From contig VFIW01000017.1 of assembly GCA_006386115.1 (NCBI GenBank), positions 248,001 through 312,000 on the forward strand: 64,000 bases of DNA. The letters run 5' to 3'. Position numbers and translations under genes: made by a program. This document shows positions 22,545-32,926 of this stretch, piece by piece. The notes below the pieces were generated by a model. The model saw only the letters and a program-made list of their open reading frames with translations. It ran no database searches and had not been told where the DNA came from. Source of the stretch: Globisporangium splendens (Eukaryota > Oomycota > Peronosporomycetes > Pythiales > Pythiaceae). The number at the start of each line of letters is the position of its first letter. The first letter of the stretch is position 1.

Positions 22545-23501
22545 CGTACAACAGTGCAGTGGGTGGTATGTAAAATCGAGAAAGAGCAGCCAACCTGCAG
22601 ATACTATAGGCGTGCGGCCGGCGTCTTCTGGTGCGTCTCCGTCGTCGGCGTGTGTGTGTGTGTGGAAATGAGCGAGCGGAAGGGAAGGGGGGAATGATGC
22701 AAGTCTGGCTGGAAATATGGGCAAAACCCGCAACAATACCCGGGTGGGTATGGACTGTGTGTGAAGTACAATGTTGCTGTTTCGTTATATTAGGAGCGCA
22801 CTAGTGACGACGCTTGAAACTCAAGGCAGACTCAGAAAAAGGGAAAGAAAACCCAACAAACTGCACATGTGTGAGCAGAGTGACGATCACGTACAAACGA
22901 CCCGCGGGTGGGCGGGTCATATCATCAGATGGGTCAAACCTACCCGTTTCCATTGTTGAAGCTGCCGTTTTCGGTTGTCAGCTGGCGAAAATGCAGGCAG
23001 GCCGGGTTCTTCTGAATGCTGTGTCCAGTCACAACGGGTTAGACCCGTACCCGTTTTGGGTGAGGAGACGAGAGAAGGAAAGAAGGAAAAATGCCATGAA
23101 GGATGGGGGGAATCTACGAACGCAGCCAGCAGCAGCTGGGCATGTGGGGCAGTTGAAGACGCTTTGTGTGTGTGTGTGTGTGTGTGTGCCTTAAAGAAAA
23201 ATGCCAAGAAAGGGACGCCATCGTGAAGAAACGAGAAAGAAAAGAGGGCAATCTATATCCAACGTCCATTTGCCTGCACGGGGGCGGCTGCGCGAGCCCT
23301 GCAAACCGATGCGTAGCACGAAGGCAAATCGGCACAAAGCTACGAATCCATCAGTTGATTGGCAAAGCAATTATGCTGTTGCTGTATTGAACGCCATACA
23401 ACAAACAAATGTTCGCATCGTCCCATCCTCCATCTCATTGTTGCTGCGTCCGGATTGGCCAGTTCGCGTTTTTTCCTCATCAACGGCAACTTTTGAGTGC
23501 C
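22545..23501. promoter_or_regulatory. Bidirectional promoter region with clustered ACCCG/CGGGT motifs
   Basis: This 957-bp spacer lies between two divergent genes (SAP-motif protein and JmjC oxygenase). It contains TG dinucleotide runs at about 22650-22664 and 23165-23188. Repeated ACCCG/CGGGT boxes occur on both strands between about 22,725 and 23,055, including the palindromes ACCCGCGGGT at 22900-22909 and ACGGGT-TAG-ACCCGT at 23034-23048. That it acts as a shared promoter is inferred from the gene arrangement. Confidence 0.45.
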
Positions 23502-25823
23502 ATGCAGAGTGATGTTGCAATGCAACTGTACATCATTCTTGCAGATGGCGCACAGTATACAGTCGATAAAGTACGAACCGATCCCGTCAATGCAGCACTT
23601 TCCAAAATGAAGGCGCCAGGCGACGAAGATGCTGGCGAAGGCGCAGAAGAGAATCGCTGCCAGCGGCGTGAAGACGCCGATGCGTTGGATGTCATAGAGG
23701 AGGGCATCCGCTCTTTTTTGTCTAAGGAGCTCACCGGCGCTCACGCTGATGGCCTTGCGGAATCGGTCGCGACGTGGCTCGAAACGCTGTTCACCCGCTT
23801 GCGAAAGCTGCCGCATCGAGACCAATCCCAAGAAGAAGACGCTGACGATGTGATAGAAGTGCTAGCGATGGTGCTGTCGACGTGCGTGGCTAACCAGTGG
23901 AGACGCGTCATCGCTGCCCAGAAAGACTCGATTGGCGATATCGCGTTTAACAGAGGGAATATGGTGATGGTGAGCTAGCTGCACGCATGTGCACAGGTAT
24001 TTGGAAACGAATCGATCTCTTATTGTGAACTATGCTAATGGTTTTTTTTCGGGGCGTGTTTCTATAGCTGCTCGGTGTGCTCGTGGAAGGCGTATCGGAA
24101 TCTCAGGATGATGCGATTGCGCGGCAAGAGAGGCTCTTGACCGCGTGCGAGATCATCTATGCGCTCGGAAGCTTGGCTGCCACAGAATCCGAAGTCGGTG
24201 TTTTGCTAAATGCATTGCGCGCTCGTCTAGACCAAGCCAGCAAATGGCGTGACTACCTGTCGGAATTGCTTTCAGCGATCGAATCATTGACCCAAAGCCA
24301 GCAACTAGCAGTTTGCTTCGTGAGGTTTCTCACCAGCGTCGCTGCTCATCCCACCACAGCAAAGGCGACCTCGTCCCGTACACCGCGATCCACTTGTTTG
24401 GGCAATCTCATTGGACATGATGTCCTTGATCAATGGAAAACGGGAAGCTGGGAATCCAAATGGCAAGTGCATGATAATCCGGCATGGGTAATGCGTACGT
24501 TTGGGTCTTCTATGGACTGCGAAGACATGGTGTTGAAGATCCTAAAAGGGTTTTCAATCCCTCAAACGAGTGCAGATGTTACGAATTCGACTTTCTCAGC
24601 AGAATCTTTCCTTCTCTCGCTCGATGCCGATGTATTCATGGGCTTACGGCATCAAGTGGACGTCACGCTCGTAAAGAATGGGCAACTACATTTCAAGTGG
24701 AAAGCCAACGACCGAGTCACGTTTGACGACATCACGGATGCATTTCGAAACAAGTACACCATTGGCATCCGAGGGGTGCACGCGCGGTCTCGTGTGATCG
24801 CAGCTGTGTGCGATGTGCTGCAGCAGGAGCTGCTCCAGCACGTTAATGCCAACATCTACTGTGAGTGGTGCACGCATATATGGATAGTTGATATTGTGCT
24901 CACTGAAACATGTTTCTTCTTCTTATGTAGGGACTCCTCCAGGTCAACAAGGATTCAATCTGCATGTTGATGACCACTGCGGTAAGGCTTTGAGCTCATG
25001 CAGTCGTATGAATCCTCGACAAAACCTCTGACAATTTTCGCAATACTGGCTCCCAGTCTTTGTTATTCAGCTGAAGGGAAAAAAGAACTGGCACGTATCG
25101 AAGCACATTGGAGTCTTGCCGATGCTGTACAGTGATTTGCCTGAGCCAGCAAACGACGGAGCAGCGGATCGCCTGACTCTCAATCCAGGCAACATCCTGT
25201 ATATTCCTCGCGGGACGCCTCACTGTGCAGACACGAAAGGGTTGAGCGAGGGCTCTCTTCACGTGACAATCGGAGTGGAAATTGAGCCTCAGTTTACAAA
25301 ACAAGAGCTTCTTTTCACTCTGCTCTCTCAAGTACGGCAAAGCAATGCAAACGATGAGCGGAGCAACTCGGATAAGAAAGACGAGGTCACGGAGATCCTT
25401 AGCAACGCTGTGGATGCGGAGTCGTGCCGGAACTACATGAGAGGCGGATTGGTGGCGTGGCATATAGAAACGGACGAGGCATTTCGAGCTGAAATCGAGT
25501 TGCTTCTCAGCCTCTTGGCAAACACTCTTGATCAATATCGCAATGCAAAAGAAGAAGCTTGTAGAGAACTAATTGCGAAGCTCTCCTCAGCAGCAGAGTT
25601 GGTTCAGAAGACGAGAGACGAATTGAAAGAGAGCAATGCGAAACTCTATTCCTTACGACGACAAGTACTCGCGGATCGGAATTCCTTCCTGCGACGCCGA
25701 CAGCAGGCATCCGGTATGCTTGCTTGTCTTCAAGAATCGCTTCATCACGGTGACACCCGTCGCGACTCACGAGTTTACAATTCGGACGACGAATGCCAAG
25801 TAACTAAAAGGGTCAAACGGTAG
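23502..25823 (+). CDS. RIOX (NO66/MINA53)-type JmjC oxygenase
   Basis: Four exons (23502-23969, 24068-24860, 24931-24981, 25057-25823) give 692 residues. The C-terminal half carries a JmjC/cupin fold with the RIOX signatures NIYWTPPGQQGFNLHVDDH, VIQLKGKKNWHV and ILYIPRGTPHCADT. The iron ligands are His and Asp of HVD and His of PHCAD. RIOX enzymes are nucleolar or nuclear 2-oxoglutarate oxygenases that hydroxylate a histidine in ribosomal proteins; histone demethylation has also been reported. After the cupin comes the usual helical dimerisation and winged-helix region, then a coiled coil and a basic tail (QVTKRVKR). The N-terminal ~330 residues form a helical region absent from human MINA53 and may serve as a scaffold (inference). 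The start was taken at the first ATG of the helical domain; an in-frame ATG lies 93 bases upstream. Confidence 0.85.
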
Positions 25824-25991
25824 AATCATTTCGCACTGGTTTAATGGATGAGCCCGTTTTCGCTCACTGGCAAATCGAACTGCAAACATCTAGCATACTG
25901 TTTTCAACAGCTTTTGCGCGTTACTATTACTTTTCGATTAACACAGAACGTAGCGAAATGATTTATAAAGAAGCAGCTTCATCTGGGCTGT

Positions 25992-27351
25992 CTACACGCT
26001 GGGAATGTACTCGTACACATGGTGCTTGCCATCTAGCGCGAAATCGTTCTCCAACTGCAGGTCAATGCCGTTGTCGTTGCCGGTGCCATTGTCGTTCTCG
26101 GTCATTGTCCCCAACTCGAAAACCATATTTTCGAGTGCAAGCTCCAGGGACTCGGTGAGCAGCGACTCCAGCTCAGCTTCCGTCACCACGAGCTCTTCCG
26201 TAATGTCCTTTTCTCGCTGCTGTGCTTCATCCGCGCCACTGATCCAGGTAGCATGCGGGTAGCTCGGGATCATGGCGATCCCACATTGGCCGGCTGCAGG
26301 TCCAAAGTCTCTCGCGAGACGAATATACCCATTTTCTCCCCAAGTCGCTCCCCACGAGTTCTTGACTTTCCAGAACTTCTGGTCGTCTTCGACGCCGTAC
26401 CCGACGACCAGGACGCCGTGATCCAACTGCTGGCCGCATGGCTTGTCAAACACGCCCGACTTGTAGAATTGGAACTCGCGCTGGTCTGCTTCAATTGCGA
26501 CCGACACGGGTTGCTTGGACACCGCGATCTTCAACGCAGTCTCATCGTTTGGCGTCACGTCCGTAAATCCAGTGACTTGCACGACTTGCTTGCACTCGTG
26601 GCATTGCTCGACTGTGCCATGGTAATCGTACGCTTCTTCGCTGCAGATCCCGCCTTGCTCCTGGATCCACTGGAAAGCACGGTCCATGAGACCACCATTG
26701 CAGCCGTGGTTGCCGTTGTGGTCGCAGTCGACAAGCTCCTGCTCCGACAAATTCGGCAGTCTCTTCCCCGACACAAACGCAGCGCCTTCCACGGCACCCG
26801 TCGTGGAGAACGCCCAGCACGATCTGCATAGAGCAATAAGAAAGAACAACATCAGCACACAGATCAAGCAACAGACGCTAGTGCTCAGTATCATTGCATA
26901 ATACGTACCCGCACTGGCCCTGGTTCTTCACGGCTGTCACACCGCCCTTCTTGACCCAATCCACACTCGCAGGCGCTGCTTCCGCATCAACGCTCGTCGT
27001 ATTCATCGTAATCGCTTGCTTCAATCGCGTCTCGAGGTACCCTTCGGGCATCACAAAGCCCTTCTTCAACGCAGCAAACTCTTGAAACGTCAAGTGGGAG
27101 TACTCATTGTGGCCCAGCGTGAAGCTCGTGTTCGAGTGTTCGTTGTGGTGGCGAATGAACTGGTCGTTCGCGATGTACGTCTCCATCTTCTGGACGTATA
27201 CGAGCGGATCTTCGAACACGAGGTTATGCGTCTCGAGCCACGTCGCGAATTCACGCTCGTACTCGAGTGGACTTGGCGCTGCCGCATGTGCATGCACCGC
27301 AGCAGCAGCAACAACAGCAGCGACGAACGAGGTGAGCGCAGAGACCTTCAT
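25992..27351 (-). CDS. Secreted papain-family (C1A) cysteine protease
   Basis: Two exons (26909-27351 and 25992-26823) give 424 residues. A signal peptide covers residues 1-24 (Ala-rich hydrophobic stretch). An I29-type inhibitory propeptide follows, to about residue 130 (ERFNIN-like region with LGHNEYSHLTFQEF). The mature enzyme starts near APASVDWVKKGGVTAVKNQG. Catalytic residues are in GQCGSCWAFS (oxyanion Gln and nucleophile Cys), LDHGVLVVGYG (His) and NSWGATWGENGY (Asn). GCNGGLMDRAF is also typical of cathepsin L-like enzymes. An acidic C-terminal extension of about 100 residues follows the catalytic domain; such tails occur in oomycete papain-like proteases. The splice site falls inside the active-site motif, between GQCG and SCWAFS, and both sides are in phase. 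The gene converges with the JmjC gene and diverges from BBS7. Confidence 0.93.
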
Positions 27352-27728
27352 CGCAGTCGTGTGGATGCTGGGGACGGCAGTGGCGAGTGTGCAACACAGA
27401 GGAAATTGCAGAATGAACGCCATTGGATCCTATGGTGGCGCACGTCGCTTCAATATAAAAATGGACGGTGTTTCAATATTCTGTGGCAAGGTACACGCTG
27501 TTGACCCAATTGTTAGATATCTGGTGGCACTAGCACTATTCTGTGCTACCTGATTGGTTGATTTTATGCGCTTTCTTTTTTTTTGCCAATCTGATCACTG
27601 AGAATATTGGATCCGGCATGGTGAAAGGGCACCATGAGTGTGCGCATGGTCGCTTCGTTGGCATGAGGGACTAGAGGCGACGCGCGCCGCAAGAGAGAAG
27701 ACAGCGTAGACACTGAGAGGCGCACACA
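27352..27728. promoter_or_regulatory. Divergent promoter region (cysteine protease / BBS7)
   Basis: This 377-bp spacer separates two divergent start codons and so must hold both promoters. It contains an AT-rich stretch (about 27,540-27,600) in otherwise GC-balanced sequence. No specific binding site was recognised. Confidence 0.4.
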
Positions 27729-30149
27729 ATGTCGGGACTGAACCTGTCGCAGGCGGAGCTGCTGAAGGTGGGGCCGATCTCGAGTCGCCACTCGCTGCGC
27801 CTGCTGCCGCTGAGCAAGAAGAAAAAGAAGGTACATGGTGCACACTCTTCACATTCGCGCTATTTGAGTAATTGACACGAGCAGGTGCCAGCGTGTGATC
27901 CTTTGTGCACTCGATATAACGAAGTGCTGGCATATGCTTGTGGATGGCTCATTGTAGCAAAAATTCGTCGTCGGAGACGAGTATGGCGCCGTGTCAAGCT
28001 TCCAGATGAAGAGAGGGGAGCCGCAGGTACAGAAAGAAGGGAGGAGATCAGCGTGGCTCTTCATTGTAGATCTGCGTGCATGCAATAAAACGTGAGCCAA
28101 TACTTGTTTGACTGTGCCTCATGGATGCATAGAGTGTGTACAAGTCGTTGGCGCTCGGCGGCGCCGTGACGTCGATCCACATGGGCTCGAGCAAAGGCAC
28201 CGAGGACAAAGCGTTCGTGTCCACGAGTCAGCACGTGTACGGGCACAACAAGAAGGGCAAGGAGTTTTTCAAATTCCAGAGCAACCTGGCCGAGGCGATC
28301 GCCAAGGTCCACACGTGCTGACTCGAAGCTGTGGACCGCGACGGATTATATCTGCACCCAGTACGACAACGGCCAGGACAAACACTCGTACATGAGTCCC
28401 GACAAGATCAACGACATGGTGATCTTCCCCGCGAACCACGAGCACGACTTCTTCGCGATGCTCGGTTGCCAAGACCGGTACTTGCGCGTCGTTAAGGACT
28501 CAGAGTGCGTGGCCAAGAAGTCTGCGGCAGCGCCAGTCACGGCCGTGTGCCGCGTGCAGGGCAACGCTAAAAGCAGCTCCTGCACGGCGCCAGGACCAGC
28601 GCAACTGTTTTACGGCACTGCAAATGGCGGTCTCGGTCTCGTAACTTTCAACGGCGAGAAGCTCAAGACCAAGTGGAAAGTGTCCAACAACGACTCGGCG
28701 CTGTCGGCCATCAACTCGATCGCGTCGTTCGATCTGAACAAGGACGACCATCCCGAGATTCTCGTTGGACGAGACGACGGACGCGTCGAAGTGTACTCGT
28801 TTGACGCACAAAGCGGCGAGGTAACGAAGCAGTACGAGTACGTGAACACAGACAGCGTGCGTTGCGTGCAAGGTGGAATCACCTCGACTCCTGGGTTCGA
28901 AGAACTCGTGGCTGCGACGTTCTCAGGGCGTGTGATAAGCTTCACGACTGAGCCGCTTGACCAACCCGATGCCGATGACTCGTACGGCCGGTCCCACGGC
29001 ACGGTACACCGCGAGACTCGCATCGTGAAGCTGCGCAAGGAGATCGGTTTGCTCGAGGAAAAGATCGTTAAGGAAAAAGACCGATCTCTCCGATCGCGCG
29101 AGAAAGAGTATTTGCCCGTGGCTGAAGACCTCGTGGTGAACCACAAGTCTCAGCTCAACCCAGCTCTCGGCGCCTACGACGTATCGATCGAGATACCTGT
29201 CAACATCCAAGCCGTCGTGTTGCACTCGGCGGTGCCGATCGATCTCTTGGAGAACGAGAAGAATCACGCAATCGTGAGCAAGTCGCCACCGGATCCCGCC
29301 AACAACACGCACTTCTTGGCCACGTACAGGTGTCTCGAGCAGACGCATCGGTTGGAATTCAGCATTCGAACCATCGAAGGTCAGTATGGCGACATCGAGG
29401 TCACGGTGATCACCGACGTGCAGCCGAAAGCCACACAGTGTGTCAAGTTCTACGTCAAGCCGCTGTCGCTCCACCACCGCGTGAACGAAGTCGACGAGAG
29501 CGCATTAAAGATGCCGACCAACACACTCCAGTTTAGTGGTCCGTTCACGCTCGTGCAGATCCACGACTGGGTGAGCATGTGTCTCCCCGAGGTACCTGGT
29601 CGCTTGCAGGACGAAGAAGTGACCATGTACTACAAGAACACGTTCCTAGGGAATCTGCTGCTGTGTCGATACCGCAAAGGCGAAGCCACATTCTCGTCTC
29701 CGTCGGTATCCGTGATCGTGATCTTGAAGGAGGTGATCACAAAGGAAGCCATGGCGCGCAAGGTGACGTTGAACATGTCGCTGGACGTGAAAAAGGAGAC
29801 CATTCCCGTCATGTTGGGCTTCTTACGCCCGCTGCTGGACTCGAAGCACGCGCTCGCATCGCAGGTGAAGCTCATCGAGAGCATCAAGGAGCTCCAGATG
29901 CACGAAGACGACTACTTGGCGTGGATGGCACCCGAGTACCAGCACATCCTGAACCGCTCGGAGCAGATCCTGAGCGAGTTCCAAGCGAGTCCCAAGGCGA
30001 TCAACTACCTTGCGGGTGTCCTCACGGATCTCTACGTCGACTTGTGCAAATTTCGCGGCACGAACGTGAAGCAGAACCTGCCACGTCTCTACCAGCTCAT
30101 CGAGCACTACCACTTTGACAGTCTCGTCGACTTTTACCTCTGTGAGTAG
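27729..30149 (+). CDS. BBS7: Bardet-Biedl syndrome 7 homologue (BBSome subunit)
   Basis: The exons are 27729-27830, 27958-28026 and 28133-30149; the last one needs a one-base frame correction near 28,311-28,320. The corrected product is about 728 residues (human BBS7 has 715). It starts MSGLNLSQAELLKVG, aligning with the family N-terminus. The beta-propeller contains VVGDEYGAVSSFQMKRGEP, MSPDKINDM and VGRDDGRVEVYSFDAQSGEV. It is followed by a coiled coil (KLRKEIGLLEEKIVKEKD) and the appendage region with IEGQYGDIEV, VKPLSLHHR and CLPEVPGR. BBS7 pairs with BBS2 in the BBSome, which moves membrane proteins in cilia; this implies a flagellated stage. The frames before and after the break (FQSNLAEAIAKVH, then DSKLWTATDYI) are contiguous in relatives, so the break is inside one exon. 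It could be a sequence error, a lesion, or a 22-nt GT-AG intron. Confidence 0.88.
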
Positions 30150-30449
30150 GAAAAGGTCGTCTTGACGCATTTGCAGTAGTGGTCGGAAGAGAAAGCGAAG
30201 GGGGAGGAGCTAATACGTTGTCAGCGCAAACAGGATAGCGAATGCATACGAAAGTGTGGGTTGTGTTGACCTTGAGTAAAGTCCAACGGGATTCGCTTGG
30301 CGAATTGCGACCTGCTGTCTGCAGGTGGTGGTGGTCAAATTCAGGCAGTGAGTGAGTCAGATCACTGCGAAAGAGAGCAGATCTATTCTTTTCTCTACGT
30401 ACAAAACCATGTCTTCACATCACAAAACTTGTATTGGCCCGAAACAGGA
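30150..30449. other. Spacer between convergent genes
   Basis: 3' flanks of BBS7 and of the KDM8-like gene. No gene was seen. Confidence 0.45.
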
Positions 30450-32390
30450 TCATGCCCACCAAAAGCTGACCGAGAAACTCGCACTCAGCGACGCCACGTA
30501 GTGCCAGTACCGCGGAGGAATGTACAGCATCTCGCCTTCCTTCAGCACGCACTCGAGGTACTTGGCGTCGCGAAACTGTGGGAACGCGTCGTGGTCCGGG
30601 TCCTGGACGCGCACTTGACTGGTGTTTGACAACAGCCCCTCGACAGGGTACAACTTGCCGCCTTCCTCTGGCGCATACAACCGCAGGTACTTTGCTCCGA
30701 CGACCTGGCACAGCAAGTTGTCCTTTGGATCAAAATGCAGTGGCGACACGGTGCCTTCCGGTCCGAACCACGCGTTGACGGCAATGTCTTCTTCATCGTC
30801 TTGCTCGTCGTCGTCATCCGATCGTCTTAACGCGCAATAGTCAGGTGTGATGATGTCCCGCGCGAGTACTGCAATCTACAATCCCCACCCGTCATCAAAG
30901 TCGTCAGCTCTGTTATTCAGAAGCAATTAGTTACAAAGAAATAAGGAAAAATGCAATCGCACCTGCTCAAAGAGGTGATGCTGCGCCAGATATCCCACTG
31001 GACCACCCTTCGCAGATACCTCACCTTCGCTCTGAGGCAAAAGGTACTGGTCAATGAACTCGTTCACTGTCATGAGCTCTTGCCGCCAGTCGTCTTCTAA
31101 ATAACTCGAACCAATCTACAATATCAAGTTATTCAATGTGAGCTCACATTGCATGATGTCCGCATCCACACGCACGGGCCAACCTCAATGGGAACGGTTC
31201 GCCAGCCAGCCACGCGTCGGAAATAGTCGATATCTCTCCACGCACGACGAGGGTCGTCTCGTCCAAGAGCGGGCCAATGCTCCATTGCCCCCGTGATGAT
31301 CACCGGCTCGCTACAGCAGCAACACCGACAATTAGCCTTCTCGAATTCCCGTAGAACTCGACGGAAAAAGAAACGTTACCTTTGCAAGAGCACTTGCAGC
31401 CGGAAATCTTCCAATAGCGGACACGCCAGCCGCTTGATCGGGTACTGGATCTGCATCTCTTCTTTACTAAAAGCCAACACGCGTGCTCTCTGCACACAAC
31501 CATAGAGTTTGCAATTTGAGGACCTCGGAAGAGCCATTGCGTTTGTTGCTGTATTGTGCTGCTTGCTACCTTTACTGGCCGCTCTGATGCCAAGTTAATA
31601 AGCGGATCCTTGGGCACCTGCGATCATTATATATACCCAGTTAAGCTGCATGCCAGAATCTCTTGTGTCCTTTTCGGTCCAAAAGTGTCCAAATTGTCAG
31701 CTTTACCTGCCCGTTTGGCTGCGTGCTGGCACTGACAGCGTGTGTCTCGGTGAGTCGCGCTTCCACTTGCGCGATGAGCGCGTGCGTTTGCTTGAGCGCA
31801 TACGGACCTGCCATCATGAGACACTGGCCAATAGTGGAAATCACCAGCACACAAACGCTTTCAGAGTAAGATCACACTTCACAGTAATAAACAAGTGTCA
31901 TTCCATGGCGTCCTCTGATTCTATTCACACGCACCATGTCGAGTATCTTCATGCACTCGAAAAGCTCGCCTCTGTGCTGCAAACAGAGCGCCTACAAGCG
32001 CAACAGTGCGCGGATCAAGCACGGCGTCTCGTCAGAAACTCCCACAACGTTCTTCCCACTACGCCACTTGCGCATAAAGCACATTACCCGCAAGAGCGCT
32101 GCATGCGCGAACGCTTGGCGCCACGCACCCGCGATCGTCTTCCAGGATCCGCAATGCAGTCGCTCCCAGCTGCGCGCATACGCTTCCTCAGCCACACACG
32201 CTGCTTCTCTCCAGCATCTCTCATCGTCATCGCTGGTGAGGTCTGCGCTTGCATCGGGCGTCGCATTCGTCTTCGCTCTCGCCGTGGCCAAGGCGGCAGT
32301 GGCGCGCTGCAGCAAATGCGCCACGGCGGCGCCGCCCAGTTGCGTCAACTCTGCACATGCACACAGACGCCATGAGCGTGGCTGACGCAT
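30450..32390 (-). CDS. KDM8: KDM8/JMJD5-type JmjC oxygenase
   Basis: Eight exons can be joined in phase: 32088-32390, 31957-31991, 31707-31857, 31570-31617, 31380-31489, 31184-31310, 30963-31115 and 30450-30875. This gives 450 residues (human JMJD5 has 416). The helical N-terminal domain contains [20 protein letters not shown] and [18 protein letters not shown]. The JmjC part contains [39 protein letters not shown] and [18 protein letters not shown]. The iron ligands are His and Asp of HFD and His of PPRYWHYV; the protein ends FSVSFWWA, as is usual. JMJD5 is a nuclear 2-oxoglutarate-dependent arginyl hydroxylase. An acidic Asp/Glu insert precedes the HFD motif. The boundary of the second exon near 31,957 is the least certain; a GTGCGT donor nearby is out of phase. 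The gene is divergent to folylpolyglutamate synthase. Confidence 0.85.
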
Positions 32391-32926
32391 GCATACACAC
32401 AGTGCAATAGTAGAACAGACGAGCGGCGTCCATCATTTCCTACCGTGTTGAAGACGCGCTGGGAACTCCGCCGCGTCAACATTCAGGTTTGCGCTCATGA
32501 TGCACCTTCCAAAAATGCAGTCGAAGCAGTTCAACCAACAAATTACATGCACTAATACTCCGCTTTGATGGCTTTGAAAGGTTCTTTGAATGAGCACCTG
32601 TTTAACGTCTGCAAAATACAAAATGAGCTTGCTCTCCATCCGTAAAACAGAATTGTCATCCTCCCGCCGCATAATTAGACACACAAATGGTAAAAAATAC
32701 AATGTGCGATGCCGTAAACGGCGGATAGGGTTGAGTTTGGATGGCGCGGCGAAAACCTGCCAAAGCAAAAAACAAATCGCGCGAGGCGCAATAGCGAAAG
32801 AGAAGGGAGCGCAAGGGTCTCCTCTGCTCTCTGCTCTGCGCGTGCGTGCGTGTGTGTGGTGTGTGTGAGCGCGACCCATTCGTCGTATTTATCTCTAGCG
32901 CACACGTGCGCCTCCCTCTCCTGCCC
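32391..32926. promoter_or_regulatory. Divergent promoter region (KDM8-like / folylpolyglutamate synthase)
   Basis: This 536-bp region lies between divergent start codons. It has a GT/TG-rich stretch at about 32,840-32,870. An ATG at 32846 is in frame with the folate gene, but the resulting N-terminus is not organelle-like. No defined motif was recognised. Confidence 0.4.
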
